Assembly: GCA_039811225.1 (NCBI GenBank)
Contig: JBDHYG010000004.1
Span: 62,001-126,000, forward strand
Length of the DNA stretch: 64,000 nt
Direction of reading: 5' to 3'
Origin: JAFDXJ01 sp039811225
GTDB taxonomy: Bacteria; Bacteroidota; Bacteroidia; Chitinophagales; Chitinophagaceae
Below the pieces are notes generated by a model. That model worked only from the letters and a program-made list of their open reading frames with translations, did not search any database and was not told the DNA's origin. The stretch's first letter is position 1. The number at the start of each line of letters is the position of its first letter. The translations under genes and the position numbers were made by a program. Of the stretch, positions 33,563-43,118 are shown in pieces.

Positions 33563-34504
33563 TTATTCAATCGAAGATTTATTTTTTCGATACGAAAGGG
33601 ACATTGCCGTTTTGGAAAAGAAACCTTTTTGCAGCAAGGCGGTTGAATACCGTGTTTGATCGGCTAATAATGTGCGCAAAATAAGTGGCCATTTTCCCGG
33701 AACATATTTTTCCAGGTCTTCTTCGGAACGGATTTTCAGGTTTCGGAAAAGGCGCCACCAGGCATCATAGACCCAAATGTTTTTTAACTTAGATAAACCA
33801 TTTTGCTCCAGTAAATGCAACCCTTCCGGCAATTCCACCGCAGGATTCAAAAAACAGGTATTGGTGACCTGTGCCGCATTCAGGCCAATATTAATCAGGG
33901 GTTCTGCTATATGCGTAAATGATTTTTCTTTTTCCAATACGCGGATATAATACTCCAGGTCAACTAACCATTTGTATGCCGGATCATATCTTTCCCTGAT
34001 CCGGTGGTGTAGCATAGTTACGCTCGGTGGGCCGATCCTGTTGGAGGCATATAAAACAAATGGTTCACGTAAAATCCTTTTCTTCCAGACCGTGGAAAGC
34101 AGGTTTAATTTATTTATTTCTTTCTCTTCATCAACGCTATAATAATTACTGAAAATGAAAGGTGGTTGTGCTTCGGTAAATGAGGCAAATATGTCGAGGC
34201 TATTTTCCCGGGCAAACCAGTCATCATCATGCATGAGTTTTATCCATTCCCCGGAGGCCTTGTCAATAGCGGCATTCCAATTTGCCGGCGTACCCAATGC
34301 CGGTGAGTTTTTGAAATAAGTACAGGGAAATCTGCCTGCGAATGTCTTGACCAGTTGCTCCACCGAATCATCCGGGCTATCATCTGATACCACTACTTCA
34401 TAGTCGTTGAAACTTTGTGTAGCAATACTATTTAATAATCGCGCTAAAGCATCAACACGCAAATATGCCGGGATGCAAATGGAAATAAATGGTTTTTTCT
34501 GCAC
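33563..34504 (-). CDS. Glycosyltransferase family 2 (GT-A) protein
   Basis: A 313-residue inverting glycosyltransferase. The start FISICIPAYLRVDALARLL is the GT2 first strand, VVVSDDSPDD gives the nucleotide-binding Asp pair, and MHDDDWF the metal-binding DxD. The C-terminal part is variable. It follows the TylF-like methyltransferase gene with one base between, in a four-gene minus-strand run (methyltransferase, GT4, TylF, GT2). It is cytoplasmic or peripheral at the membrane. Confidence 0.88.
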   Translation of the reverse strand: MQKKPFISICIPAYLRVDALARLLNSIATQSFNDYEVVVSDDSPDDSVEQLVKTFAGRFPCTYFKNSPALGTPANWNAAIDKASGEWIKLMHDDDWFARENSLDIFASFTEAQPPFIFSNYYSVDEEKEINKLNLLSTVWKKRILREPFVLYASNRIGPPSVTMLHHRIRERYDPAYKWLVDLEYYIRVLEKEKSFTHIAEPLINIGLNAAQVTNTCFLNPAVELPEGLHLLEQNGLSKLKNIWVYDAWWRLFRNLKIRSEEDLEKYVPGKWPLILRTLLADQTRYSTALLQKGFFSKTAMSLSYRKNKSSIE

Positions 34505-34505
34505 A

Positions 34506-35261
34506 CTAAATATTTTTTATACATATCCTGCCAGTATCATCAATCCGTTGCAACAAGGGTTTATAAGATGCCGTAGCAAAATATTCCACCACAGCTTTCT
34601 TCGCTCCTTCCCAATGGCCAAAATCATCAATTATCAACACCCCCTTATCCGCCAGTTTGGGATACAACACTTCCAATTCCATTTTGGTGGAAGCATACCA
34701 ATCGGTATCCAGGCGCAATAATGCAATATGCACCGGCACTGTATGCAGTAGTGTGTCCTCCACTTTTCCCTGTACAAATTGTAACATATCCACCGGGTAA
34801 CCGGCTTTTGCAATATTGCTTTTTACTTCATCTATGGGTGAATAACACCACACGGAATCGCTTTTTTCTTTTTTCTGCGTGGCAAGCAGTTTTTCTGCCG
34901 CATCCCCGGCATACGTAAAATCCTGCTCAGTGGGTGCACTCATGCCTTCGAAGGTATCATACAAATAAATTTTCCTGTTACGGATATTCCGTTCCAGCAA
35001 TGTCAATGCCATCATCATGGAGCTCCCTCCTTTCCATACACCGCATTCAATAAAATCACCAGGCACCTGATTATCGATAACATAATGCATGGCTTTGTAT
35101 AAAGCATACATTCGTTCGATGGAAGTCATGGTATATGGCCGGCATTTTTCATACAATTCCAGGAAAGCAGTATCCAATGCGATATCCGGGGGGCAGTGTT
35201 TTAAGACATCCTTTTTCCCGGTTATTTTCTTTAGGAATGTAGAGACTTTTTTGTTAGGCAT
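34506..35261 (-). CDS. TylF/MycF-family (macrocin O-methyltransferase-like) sugar methyltransferase
   Basis: A 251-residue SAM-dependent O-methyltransferase of the family that methylates sugar hydroxyls, such as macrocin in tylosin. The SAM site is VPGDFIECGVWKGGSSMM, and the metal site is in LRLDTDWYASTKMELE and LIIDDFGHWEGA. TSIERMYALYKAMHYV is the family's N-terminal helix. In this glycan cluster it probably methylates a glycosyl residue of a surface polymer. It overlaps the GT4 gene by 8 bases and precedes the GT2 gene by one base. Confidence 0.9.
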   Translation of the reverse strand: MPNKKVSTFLKKITGKKDVLKHCPPDIALDTAFLELYEKCRPYTMTSIERMYALYKAMHYVIDNQVPGDFIECGVWKGGSSMMMALTLLERNIRNRKIYLYDTFEGMSAPTEQDFTYAGDAAEKLLATQKKEKSDSVWCYSPIDEVKSNIAKAGYPVDMLQFVQGKVEDTLLHTVPVHIALLRLDTDWYASTKMELEVLYPKLADKGVLIIDDFGHWEGAKKAVVEYFATASYKPLLQRIDDTGRICIKNI

Positions 35262-36420
35262 GTATTAATGAACTTATCGTTTTATTTAATATGGATATAA
35301 AGGCTTTTGCATTTCCATGTATTTTCATTGCATGAGCAAATGCCTGCTTACCGGCAACCTGTATTTCATCCCGTCGTTGCTCCAGGTATAAAATCTTTTC
35401 TGCAAATGTAGGTAAAGAAAAATCCTCGATCAACCAGCCATTTTCCTTTCCAATAAATTCGGTAGCGCCACCGGTATACGCAAAAGCCATTGTAGGGATA
35501 CCTAAAAATGCAGCATCCAACACAACCAATGGATACGGGTCTTCCCGGGAAGGCAGTAAAAAAATATCTGCCGGTAACAAATTATATTTATCAAAAGGCA
35601 TATCCTCAATGATCGTGATATGTGTTCCCAACTGATAGGCTGCAATTTTTTCCTGTATAGTTTTTTCCAGGGTCTTGTCGGTAAAACTCCCGATCCATAC
35701 AAAATGAATCCCGGGATGTGCTACCAGCTTAGCAATTTCAATAAAATAATCAATCCCTTTTCGCAAATTGGCTGTACCCATTGCAAAAACAAGAAATTTA
35801 TTTCCTGGTAGTTGATATTTTTTTAAAAACTGTAATTGGCTATCGGCTTTATCCGGTATGGTATGCTGATCATAGCCGGGAAAATAATAAGGCAGTATGC
35901 TGATCTTATTTTCCGGGATAGCATGCTTTGATACCAGGTTTTCTTTTACCAATGTAGAAGGCGATAGATAATAGTTTGTATATCGAAAAGTCTTTTGTGC
36001 TTCTCCATTTTTTGAAAATACCTGTATGACCGATTCCAACTCATGGACATACGTTATTATGGGAATTCTTTTCTGTGCAAAAACATTTAACAGGCTGCCA
36101 TTGGCAATGGTGTTGTTAAATATAAAATCGTAAGGTGTTTTTTCTAAATGCAACAATACTTTTTTAATAGACATACCGGCACGCATACCCACTTTCTTCA
36201 ACAGGTTTTTTTCCCGGCTATAGGTTCCGGGTTTTAAAATGGTTACCGGGCCCAATGCAGTAAATGAATTTTCCAATGGCCCACCCCTATGTAACAGGAT
36301 GTGTATTTTCCAGGATGTATTTTCCCGGATACCCTGGATGGTATGCAGCAACAATAAAGGCGCCCCGGTAAGAGAGGCATCATTGCTGATAAATAAAACG
36401 GTATATTGTTTCGCTGCCAG
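35254..36420 (-). CDS. Glycosyltransferase family 4 protein with a non-canonical (CTG?) start
   Basis: A GT-B glycosyltransferase; the C-terminal half shows FLVFAMGTANLRKGIDYFIE and ADIFLLPSREDPYPLVVLDA. The first Rossmann strand, read as KQYTVLFISNDASLTGAP, lies upstream of every ATG, GTG or TTG in the frame. The frame is closed by a stop about 42 bases further up. The only NTG in the gap is the CTG at 36420, which gives (M)AAKQYTVLFIS and a 388-residue protein starting 8 bases after the preceding stop. Initiation at the TTG at 36354 would delete the strand. It follows a methyltransferase gene and overlaps the TylF gene by 8 bases. Confidence 0.8.
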   Translation of the reverse strand: MAAKQYTVLFISNDASLTGAPLLLLHTIQGIRENTSWKIHILLHRGGPLENSFTALGPVTILKPGTYSREKNLLKKVGMRAGMSIKKVLLHLEKTPYDFIFNNTIANGSLLNVFAQKRIPIITYVHELESVIQVFSKNGEAQKTFRYTNYYLSPSTLVKENLVSKHAIPENKISILPYYFPGYDQHTIPDKADSQLQFLKKYQLPGNKFLVFAMGTANLRKGIDYFIEIAKLVAHPGIHFVWIGSFTDKTLEKTIQEKIAAYQLGTHITIIEDMPFDKYNLLPADIFLLPSREDPYPLVVLDAAFLGIPTMAFAYTGGATEFIGKENGWLIEDFSLPTFAEKILYLEQRRDEIQVAGKQAFAHAMKIHGNAKAFISILNKTISSLIHA

Positions 36421-36428
36421 GGGATAAT

Positions 36429-37136
36429 TTATTTTTTTCGGACCAGGACTATATTATTTAAATACAAAGAATCGTCCTTAGGCAAAATGCTGTTTAAAAA
36501 TAAGCCATATATATTGGGTAAAAACACGAAAAAGCTTTTGAAAAACCAGCGGGACAGTACAAAATTTCCCAACATTCTCCTGGCATGATTGTAATTATAC
36601 AACACTTTCAATTGCGTGATCGCCAGTCGGTAATTACCTGATTTCTCAAATTGCTCAATTTCAAAACCAGCTTTCGTGAAAAGATCTTTCAAAGCATATT
36701 GCGAATAGCGGGCATAATCATGTGGCACTTCATGTTCATTCCACACAAAAGGGCAGGTTACCAGCATGCGGCCATTTTGTTTTAATACCCGGTGCAATTC
36801 CTGTAAAATTTCAGGCAGGTTGAAAATATGCTCAAAGACTTCACTGCATAATATTGAATCGAAATGTGCATCGGGGAAAGGGATTTCTTTTCCGTCATAG
36901 AATACATCGATATGCTCGTTGTCGTGCGGATGGCCTTCATTATAATAGTCCATACCCGTATAATTCGTTACCTGGAATAAAGATTCATAAGGCCTCGAAC
37001 CGCATCCAAAATCAAGCAGGTTCCCGGATAAAGCAGGTGCCCACTTCTCCATCTTTTTCTTCAATTCCCGCCTGATAATATAAAAGGGATGAAACGGGTT
37101 GGGATCAAAATCCCTGTTTATTTTTTGTTGACTCAA
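36429..37136 (-). CDS. Class I SAM-dependent methyltransferase
   Basis: A 235-residue methyltransferase of the Methyltransf_11 type. Motif I is NLLDFGCGSRPYESLF near residue 40. Motif II to IV show FDSILCSEVFEHIFNLPEIL and HRVLKQNGRMLVTCPF. The C-terminal hydrophobic stretch (VLSRWFFKSFFVFLPNIYGLFL) may touch the membrane. It is the first gene of the minus-strand glycan run. The substrate is unknown and presumably a glycan or lipid-linked intermediate. Confidence 0.85.
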   Translation of the reverse strand: MSQQKINRDFDPNPFHPFYIIRRELKKKMEKWAPALSGNLLDFGCGSRPYESLFQVTNYTGMDYYNEGHPHDNEHIDVFYDGKEIPFPDAHFDSILCSEVFEHIFNLPEILQELHRVLKQNGRMLVTCPFVWNEHEVPHDYARYSQYALKDLFTKAGFEIEQFEKSGNYRLAITQLKVLYNYNHARRMLGNFVLSRWFFKSFFVFLPNIYGLFLNSILPKDDSLYLNNIVLVRKK

Positions 37137-37253
37137 TGGCGTTGATTAAAAGCCAAAATTAAATGAACTTTTCCGGGAATTCGCATCCGGCTGAGGGGAA
37201 GTTTATTTTAATTCATTTTCTTTGCACTGGCAGTAAATACCGCTATTCAGGCT

Positions 37254-38174
37254 ATGAATGATGCATGTAAAATTTCGCTGGTAATTTGCACGTATAACCG
37301 GGCTACTTATTTACCGGAAGCGTTGGAAAGTATCCGGCTTCAAACGGCGCCAAAAGCTGTTTTCGAATTGGTGATAGTGGACAACAACAGCACAGATAAC
37401 ACAGCAGCCATCAGCCAGGCATTTATTGCAAACAACCCGGATCTGCAAATTACCTATGTTTTTGAAACAAATAAAGGCCTCTCCTTTGCCCGCAACCGCG
37501 GAATCCGGGAAGCCAGGAGCCCTATCATTTCGTATGTGGACGATGATGCTATTTTATCTGAAGATTATATTCTGGCTTTGCTTGATTTCTTCAAACAACA
37601 TAAAAATGCCGTAGGTGCCGGGGGCAAAGTCATTCCTAAATATGAAACCGGTGTGGCGCCAAAATGGATGAGCCGGTACTTAAATGGTTTTGTTGGTTAC
37701 CACGATTTTGGAAATACTATTCAACCCTATACGGATGCTATGAAATATCCCCCCGGCTGCAACATGACGTACACCAAAGAAATTTTACTAAAAGCAGGTG
37801 GCTTTAATAATGATTTAAAATTTCGCAGTGATGACAAATATATGTTTCATAAAATAAGTGCACTCTCCCGGGCAATTTTTTATGTGCCCAAAGCCTGGCT
37901 CTATCATTATATTGACGGGAAGCGGCTTTTATTTTCCAATTTTAAAAACCTGTTTCTTAAAACCGGTAATGAAGAAAAAATCCGTAGCCGCAGTGAAGGA
38001 GGTTCCTGGGCCGTACTTAAAAAAGCGTTTGAATTTTTATTCAAATTTGGTGCTTCACTTTTGATCTATCTGTTTTTTTTATTGAAAGGGCAGGAATTGA
38101 AAGGCCGATATGTTGTATATTCCCAATGGTACACATTGCTTGGCTTTTTTAAGAAAGAAGTTTTTGTCCGGTAA
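37254..38174 (+). CDS. Glycosyltransferase family 2 protein
   Basis: A 306-residue GT-A glycosyltransferase. ISLVICTYNRATYLPEAL is the first strand and loop, LVIVDNNSTDNT holds the nucleotide-binding Asp, and ISYVDDDAIL the DxD. A hydrophobic C-terminal segment (FLFKFGASLLIYLFFLL near residues 264-280) suggests membrane attachment. It is divergent from the methyltransferase gene across about 117 bases and ends 22 bases from the convergent NamZ-type gene. Confidence 0.88.
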   Translation: MNDACKISLVICTYNRATYLPEALESIRLQTAPKAVFELVIVDNNSTDNTAAISQAFIANNPDLQITYVFETNKGLSFARNRGIREARSPIISYVDDDAILSEDYILALLDFFKQHKNAVGAGGKVIPKYETGVAPKWMSRYLNGFVGYHDFGNTIQPYTDAMKYPPGCNMTYTKEILLKAGGFNNDLKFRSDDKYMFHKISALSRAIFYVPKAWLYHYIDGKRLLFSNFKNLFLKTGNEEKIRSRSEGGSWAVLKKAFEFLFKFGASLLIYLFFLLKGQELKGRYVVYSQWYTLLGFFKKEVFVR

Positions 38175-38196
38175 CGGATCATCATAATTTGCTGTG

Positions 38197-39453
38197 TTAT
38201 TCAAAATCCTCATACAACAAATATTTCTTGCGGATACGTTTAAATTGTTCTAATGCCGGCTCCCAGCTTTTCCGAATGTCCAATTCAGGCACTCCCTCTT
38301 TTATTTGTTGCATCAGTAAATCATTTCCCGCCAGGTGATCAAAGAAATGTGAGGCGAGGAAAAAACTATCTTTCCCGGGAAATAAACGATAGGCTTCTAT
38401 CAGCCATTTTAGTTGTACATGATTATCTACTTCCTGCAGTACCTCGTCTACAGTGCCAGATAAGTTCCAGCCATAACAGGTGTCAAAATAATGTTTGGAA
38501 TGTTGTGCCCCCACCCGTGGCTTGGGGATGAACATAAAAAGAGAAGACGGATATAGAGGATGCCCAAAAACCTGGAAGGGTAAATCTGTCCCTCTCCCTT
38601 CGCTTAAAACTGTTCCTTCAAAAAAGCAGGTGGATGGATATAAATACACAGATTGCATGGTGGGTAAATTCGGTGATGGACGCACAGGCAAATTATACAA
38701 CGTTTTATGTGTGTAATTTTTGCATTTAATAACGAGGAAATGAAACGGTGTATCTGTTGTTGGTTGGGTAGTAATATTATACGCATTTTGCTGATTGGCT
38801 TTTTCTGAAAGCCATTGTTCACCTAATAACATCATGGCATATTCACCTATAGTCATCCCATAAACAACTGGAATTGGCTGCCTCCCTACATCACTGATAA
38901 ACTTCTTTTCCAGTACCGGCCCATCTACATAAAAGCCATTTGGATCAGGTCGATCCAATAAGAGTAATGGCTTATGATTTTCCAATGCTGCTTCCAGGAA
39001 ATCCTGCATGGAATTGATATAGGTATAAAAGCGGCAACCAACATCCTGCACATCAAATACCAGGACATCCAGCTTATTAAGGGTTTGCGGGTCGGGTTTG
39101 TGCTGGAGCCCATATAGGGAAACTACCGGAATGCCAGTTTGCGGGTCTATATAATTTTTTACGGCTGCACCCGCATCTTCCGTACCACGAAAACCATGTT
39201 CCGGACTAAAGATGATTTTAATATCCACGCCCAGTTTGAGCAAGGTATCTACTAAATGTGTATTGCCCACGATGGATGTTTGATTAGCAAAAATGCCGAC
39301 CCGTTTATTTTTCAAATAAGGCAGGTACACATTCATTCTTTCCGCACCAGTTATGATAGCTGGTGTACCAGGAGTAGTTCGAAGAGCCTGCTGTGCCGAA
39401 CTATTATTTAGCCAACCAACGCATAAGATACACCAGAACCATTTGCGTTTCAT
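38197..39453 (-). CDS. DUF1343 protein, NamZ-type exo-beta-N-acetylmuramidase
   Basis: A 418-residue exported protein. Signal peptide MKRKWFWCILCVGWLNNSSA is followed by the DUF1343 domain: LKNKRVGIFANQTSIVGN, IIFSPEHGFRGTEDAGA, VSLYGLQHKPD and VLVFDVQDVGCRFYTYI. The founding NamZ releases MurNAc from peptidoglycan fragments, so a cell-wall recycling role is likely. The ATG at 39453 is preferred over 39474 because it starts the signal peptide. It is monocistronic. Confidence 0.9.
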   Translation of the reverse strand: MKRKWFWCILCVGWLNNSSAQQALRTTPGTPAIITGAERMNVYLPYLKNKRVGIFANQTSIVGNTHLVDTLLKLGVDIKIIFSPEHGFRGTEDAGAAVKNYIDPQTGIPVVSLYGLQHKPDPQTLNKLDVLVFDVQDVGCRFYTYINSMQDFLEAALENHKPLLLLDRPDPNGFYVDGPVLEKKFISDVGRQPIPVVYGMTIGEYAMMLLGEQWLSEKANQQNAYNITTQPTTDTPFHFLVIKCKNYTHKTLYNLPVRPSPNLPTMQSVYLYPSTCFFEGTVLSEGRGTDLPFQVFGHPLYPSSLFMFIPKPRVGAQHSKHYFDTCYGWNLSGTVDEVLQEVDNHVQLKWLIEAYRLFPGKDSFFLASHFFDHLAGNDLLMQQIKEGVPELDIRKSWEPALEQFKRIRKKYLLYEDFE

Positions 39454-39528
39454 ATACTGTTTTGTATAAAGCAAATTAACAGAAAAAGTGTAGACGCTTT
39501 CTTTTATCCCAATTATTCACAATAAAAA

Positions 39529-39556
39529 AAAACTGTTTCCCTGGGAAACAGTTTTT
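39529..39556 (-). terminator. Rho-independent terminator after the DUF2723 gene
   Basis: The near-palindrome AACTGTTTCCC / GGGAAACAGTT (39531-39541 with 39543-39553) is flanked by nine A residues on the left and five T on the right, so it may act in both directions. It lies 23 bases past the DUF2723 stop. Confidence 0.88.
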
Positions 39557-39578
39557 AAAAATCATTGCATTCTTTCGG

Positions 39579-42500
39579 CTATTCCGGAGGAAGTTGTATA
39601 TATCCACTATCTTTCATTATTTCCATATTGGGGTCACTTGGTTTTTTTAGAATATCATTGAATTTTGTTAACTGATCCAATTGTTGCAGTAAGCGTTGTG
39701 CATTTTGTTTTTCATAACTCATGTTTTGTGCCATATTGCCTGTGAGTGAATTATAAAACTTAATTTGTTGCTGTAAATCTTTTTCCACAGAAGTTTTCAC
39801 TTTCGCAGCGAGTGTAGAATCATCCGCGCGGTAACAGGCTTCCAGGAATGCCAGGGAAATCATATTATGGTCATTGCTCCTGGCAGTGTATCCATAAGGG
39901 AAATTTTCAGGTAACATCATTTTATCTGCTTTCTCCAAAACTTTACGTGCATCTTCCTTTCGGTTTTTGAAAATGAGATCAAAAGCCAATTCCACATGTG
40001 CCCGGCGAATATCATTCAGGTGGCGGCGGTTTTCTTCATCAAAATAAACACCCGGTATATTGGCATTGCCATAGGCAAATTTGTTCATAATTACATTTAG
40101 CATGTAATCGGTATTTATTTGACTGTTCTCTACCGGAACAAAACGATATGCCAGGCCATCTTTACGAATATAGCGGTCAATACCCAGGTTGATGGAATTA
40201 TTCATTGTAAAATATATCGGCCTTTTCCAATGATTGGCAGCAATGATATTCAAAATAGCCAGGTCATTTTTTTGCAATCCATTACGTGGGATTTCAAAGC
40301 GAACTTCAGAAACCACGCTATCAGTCGGGTTTACGGTTCCATTTGAGCGTACCAGGTTAAGATCCACCGGAATTGAAACTTTCTTTACCGGAAACGTATT
40401 ATAATTTCCTCCATCGGTACTTAATTTTGCAGGATCATCACTCCCCACATAATTTTTCATCATGTCGTATAAATCGTAATAGCGGTTTTCCGGGATACCG
40501 GGTTGTGGTTTATATACAACATAATCTCTGGTCCGGCCCTGGATTTGTTCAGGTGTCCATATCACATCTATGGGAGCGCTTTGATTAATTTTATAACGCA
40601 GTTGATTGATGTACCAATCTATACCTAACAAAGAAGTATTAATCACGCGCACATCGGGTCGCACACCCTCCACTTCCTGTGCATACCATAAAGGATAGGT
40701 ATCATTATCGCCGTAAGTAAAGAGGATTGCATTGGGTGCACAACTCTCCAGGTAATCTTTACCCAGGTCGCGTGCCAGTGTTTTATGGCTTCTGTCATGG
40801 TCATCCCATTCCTGGCTGGCCATCAAGACCGGAATAGTTAAGGAAATCAGTACCGCAGCAAAAGCAATGGCTTTCGGTTTAGAAAGTAATTTTAAAAGGT
40901 AGGGCACACCAGCGACAATGGCTCCGAAGAGAATGGCAAAACCAATTCCCAATAATATGCCGCCACCTGGTAACATCATACCAACAATCACCAGGAATGC
41001 AGCAAACAGCCCTCCGGAAACCAGCATTTTTTTCAATAGCAGGGCATCCCATTTTTGCGCCTGCTCAATAAAATAAGGAACGGCAAGGCCTATCCAAACC
41101 GCAAAAGCATAAAAGGAACCGGCATAAGCATAATCCCGTTCACGTGGCTGAAAACCGGGTTGATTCAGGTAAATCACGATCGCAAAACCTGTCAGGAAAA
41201 AGAGGAGGAAATTCACAATGGCATCGCCTTTTTGTTTTCTATACTGATAAAATAAACCAATGAGGCCAAGAATAAAGGGCAGCATAAACATCTTATTATG
41301 TGCCTTATTATTTTTCAGGCTGTCCGGCATTAAATTCTGATCACCATACATGGCATTATCAATAAAAGAAATACCGGTGATCCAGTTGCCATCCCGCACA
41401 TTCCCGTTAAATATTCCTTCTATATCATCCTGCTTCCCACTGAAATTCCACATGAAATATCGCAGGTACATAAAATAATTCTGGTAACTGATAAAAAATT
41501 TCATGTTATCAGAAAAATTCGGTGCCCGTTCATAAGCACCATCCTGTGTTTTTCCTATCCCCATAAACATGGCATAATAATCCGCATGCCCCTGTTCATT
41601 ACTGCCATCCCACATCCGGGGAAAGACAGACTGGTCATCCGGCATGTACACATATTTCCCATTTTTCCCAACCGGTATATATTTGTCTTTCCCTTTATTA
41701 TAAATCGTAGAGGTTTCTTTGAAATCTACCGGGCGGGCTGTAAAATTCTGCCCATACAAGATGGGGAAATCGCCATACTGGTCACGTCCTAAATAGCCCA
41801 CTAAACTCATAGGGTTATCTACGTTATACATGTCAATAGCCGGATCGGCATTACTGCGGATCATCGTAGTAACATATGTACTATAACCAATCAACATAAA
41901 TGCTATACACCATAAACCCAACCGCAGGTAGGGCCAGCTTTTTTTCGCCGCATAGCGTAGACCAAACCAGATACCAACCGCTACTAAGAGAAAGAATACC
42001 GTGAACCCACTAAAGAAGGGCAGACCCAGGCTATTTACAAAAAACACATCGAAAGCACCGGCCGCTTTAATTGAATATTGAATCACACCCACCTGTACCA
42101 GTCCCACCAGAATAAAACCGAGTACGAGGAAAATAAATATCCCGCCGTTGTATTCTTTCTTTTCCTTATTCATTTTTTCAACGGCTATTAATAAGCCGAT
42201 GATAACACCAATGCCCACAATCATCAACCCGGCCACGGTGCCATCCATGGGCAGACCCTGATCAGGTTTGGCAATAGATTGTGCACCCAATAAAGCCATG
42301 ATACATGCAAGTATCCCCCCAACCACTACGGTCCAGATAAAATATTTACGTATAACCGGGTAATTAAAATGACTATGCTTCCGGAAATAATACATCATAA
42401 CGATGGCCGGAATACAAAGCAAACAAAGTAAATGCACCCCGATAGAGAGGCCGATCATAAAGAAGATAAAAACAATCCATTTATCGGCACCGGGCTGATC

Positions 42501-43010
42501 TGCCTGATTTTCCCATTTCAAAATTCCCCAAAACACAATGGCTGTAAAAAATGAGCTCATGGCATACACCTCTCCTTCCACGGCACTGTACCAGAATGAA
42601 TCGGTAAATGTAAAGGCGAGCGCCCCTATTACACCGGCTCCCATAATACTCCAAACCTGGCTGGAGCTGAGGGCCTTCGCAGTATCATTACCCTGCACAA
42701 TTTTTCGGGCGAAATGCGTGATTGTCCAAAACAAAAAGAGAATGGTAAACCCACTGGCTAATGCACTCATGACATTCACGGCACGTGCTGCATTCATAGG
42801 ATTATCCCCGAACAGAATAACAAATATCCGGCCCAGCATCACAAACAGCGGTGCGCCCGGTGGGTGTGGTATCTGCAGTTTATAGGCACTGCTGACAAAC
42901 TCACCACAGTCCCAGAAACTTCCGGTGGCTTCCCTGGTCATGATATATACCGAACAGGCAATAAGGCCGATAATCCAACCAGTAACTAAGTTGATCTTTT
43001 TAAAATTCAT
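39579..43010 (-). CDS. DUF2723 polytopic membrane protein (GT117-like, protein O-mannosyltransferase-related)
   Basis: An 1143-residue protein. The N-terminal half has a dozen or more membrane spans and the conserved loop SFWDCGEFVSSAYKLQIPHP near residue 30, which places acidic residues as in GT-C glycosyltransferases. The periplasmic C-terminal half contains FTYGDNDTYPLWYAQEVEG and VRVINTSLLGIDWY, also conserved in the family. DUF2723 proteins are nearly universal in Bacteroidota and are thought to glycosylate exported proteins. It is a single gene with its own promoter element and terminator. Confidence 0.9.
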   Translation of the reverse strand: MNFKKINLVTGWIIGLIACSVYIMTREATGSFWDCGEFVSSAYKLQIPHPPGAPLFVMLGRIFVILFGDNPMNAARAVNVMSALASGFTILFLFWTITHFARKIVQGNDTAKALSSSQVWSIMGAGVIGALAFTFTDSFWYSAVEGEVYAMSSFFTAIVFWGILKWENQADQPGADKWIVFIFFMIGLSIGVHLLCLLCIPAIVMMYYFRKHSHFNYPVIRKYFIWTVVVGGILACIMALLGAQSIAKPDQGLPMDGTVAGLMIVGIGVIIGLLIAVEKMNKEKKEYNGGIFIFLVLGFILVGLVQVGVIQYSIKAAGAFDVFFVNSLGLPFFSGFTVFFLLVAVGIWFGLRYAAKKSWPYLRLGLWCIAFMLIGYSTYVTTMIRSNADPAIDMYNVDNPMSLVGYLGRDQYGDFPILYGQNFTARPVDFKETSTIYNKGKDKYIPVGKNGKYVYMPDDQSVFPRMWDGSNEQGHADYYAMFMGIGKTQDGAYERAPNFSDNMKFFISYQNYFMYLRYFMWNFSGKQDDIEGIFNGNVRDGNWITGISFIDNAMYGDQNLMPDSLKNNKAHNKMFMLPFILGLIGLFYQYRKQKGDAIVNFLLFFLTGFAIVIYLNQPGFQPRERDYAYAGSFYAFAVWIGLAVPYFIEQAQKWDALLLKKMLVSGGLFAAFLVIVGMMLPGGGILLGIGFAILFGAIVAGVPYLLKLLSKPKAIAFAAVLISLTIPVLMASQEWDDHDRSHKTLARDLGKDYLESCAPNAILFTYGDNDTYPLWYAQEVEGVRPDVRVINTSLLGIDWYINQLRYKINQSAPIDVIWTPEQIQGRTRDYVVYKPQPGIPENRYYDLYDMMKNYVGSDDPAKLSTDGGNYNTFPVKKVSIPVDLNLVRSNGTVNPTDSVVSEVRFEIPRNGLQKNDLAILNIIAANHWKRPIYFTMNNSINLGIDRYIRKDGLAYRFVPVENSQINTDYMLNVIMNKFAYGNANIPGVYFDEENRRHLNDIRRAHVELAFDLIFKNRKEDARKVLEKADKMMLPENFPYGYTARSNDHNMISLAFLEACYRADDSTLAAKVKTSVEKDLQQQIKFYNSLTGNMAQNMSYEKQNAQRLLQQLDQLTKFNDILKKPSDPNMEIMKDSGYIQLPPE

Positions 43011-43037
43011 AGTTGCGTTAGGGTTTTAAACGACGGG

Positions 43038-43045
43038 CAAACCTA
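43038..43045 (-). promoter_or_regulatory. -7 promoter element of the DUF2723 gene
   Basis: TAGGTTTG on the minus strand matches TAnnTTTG and lies 27 bases upstream of the ATG at 43010. A -33 element is not clear. Confidence 0.5.
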
Positions 43046-43118
43046 TTGTAAAAATGCTAAAATGGAAAATCAAAGATTTTTTTTAAGAATTGTATAGGAT
43101 TTTGTGGAAAACATATTT

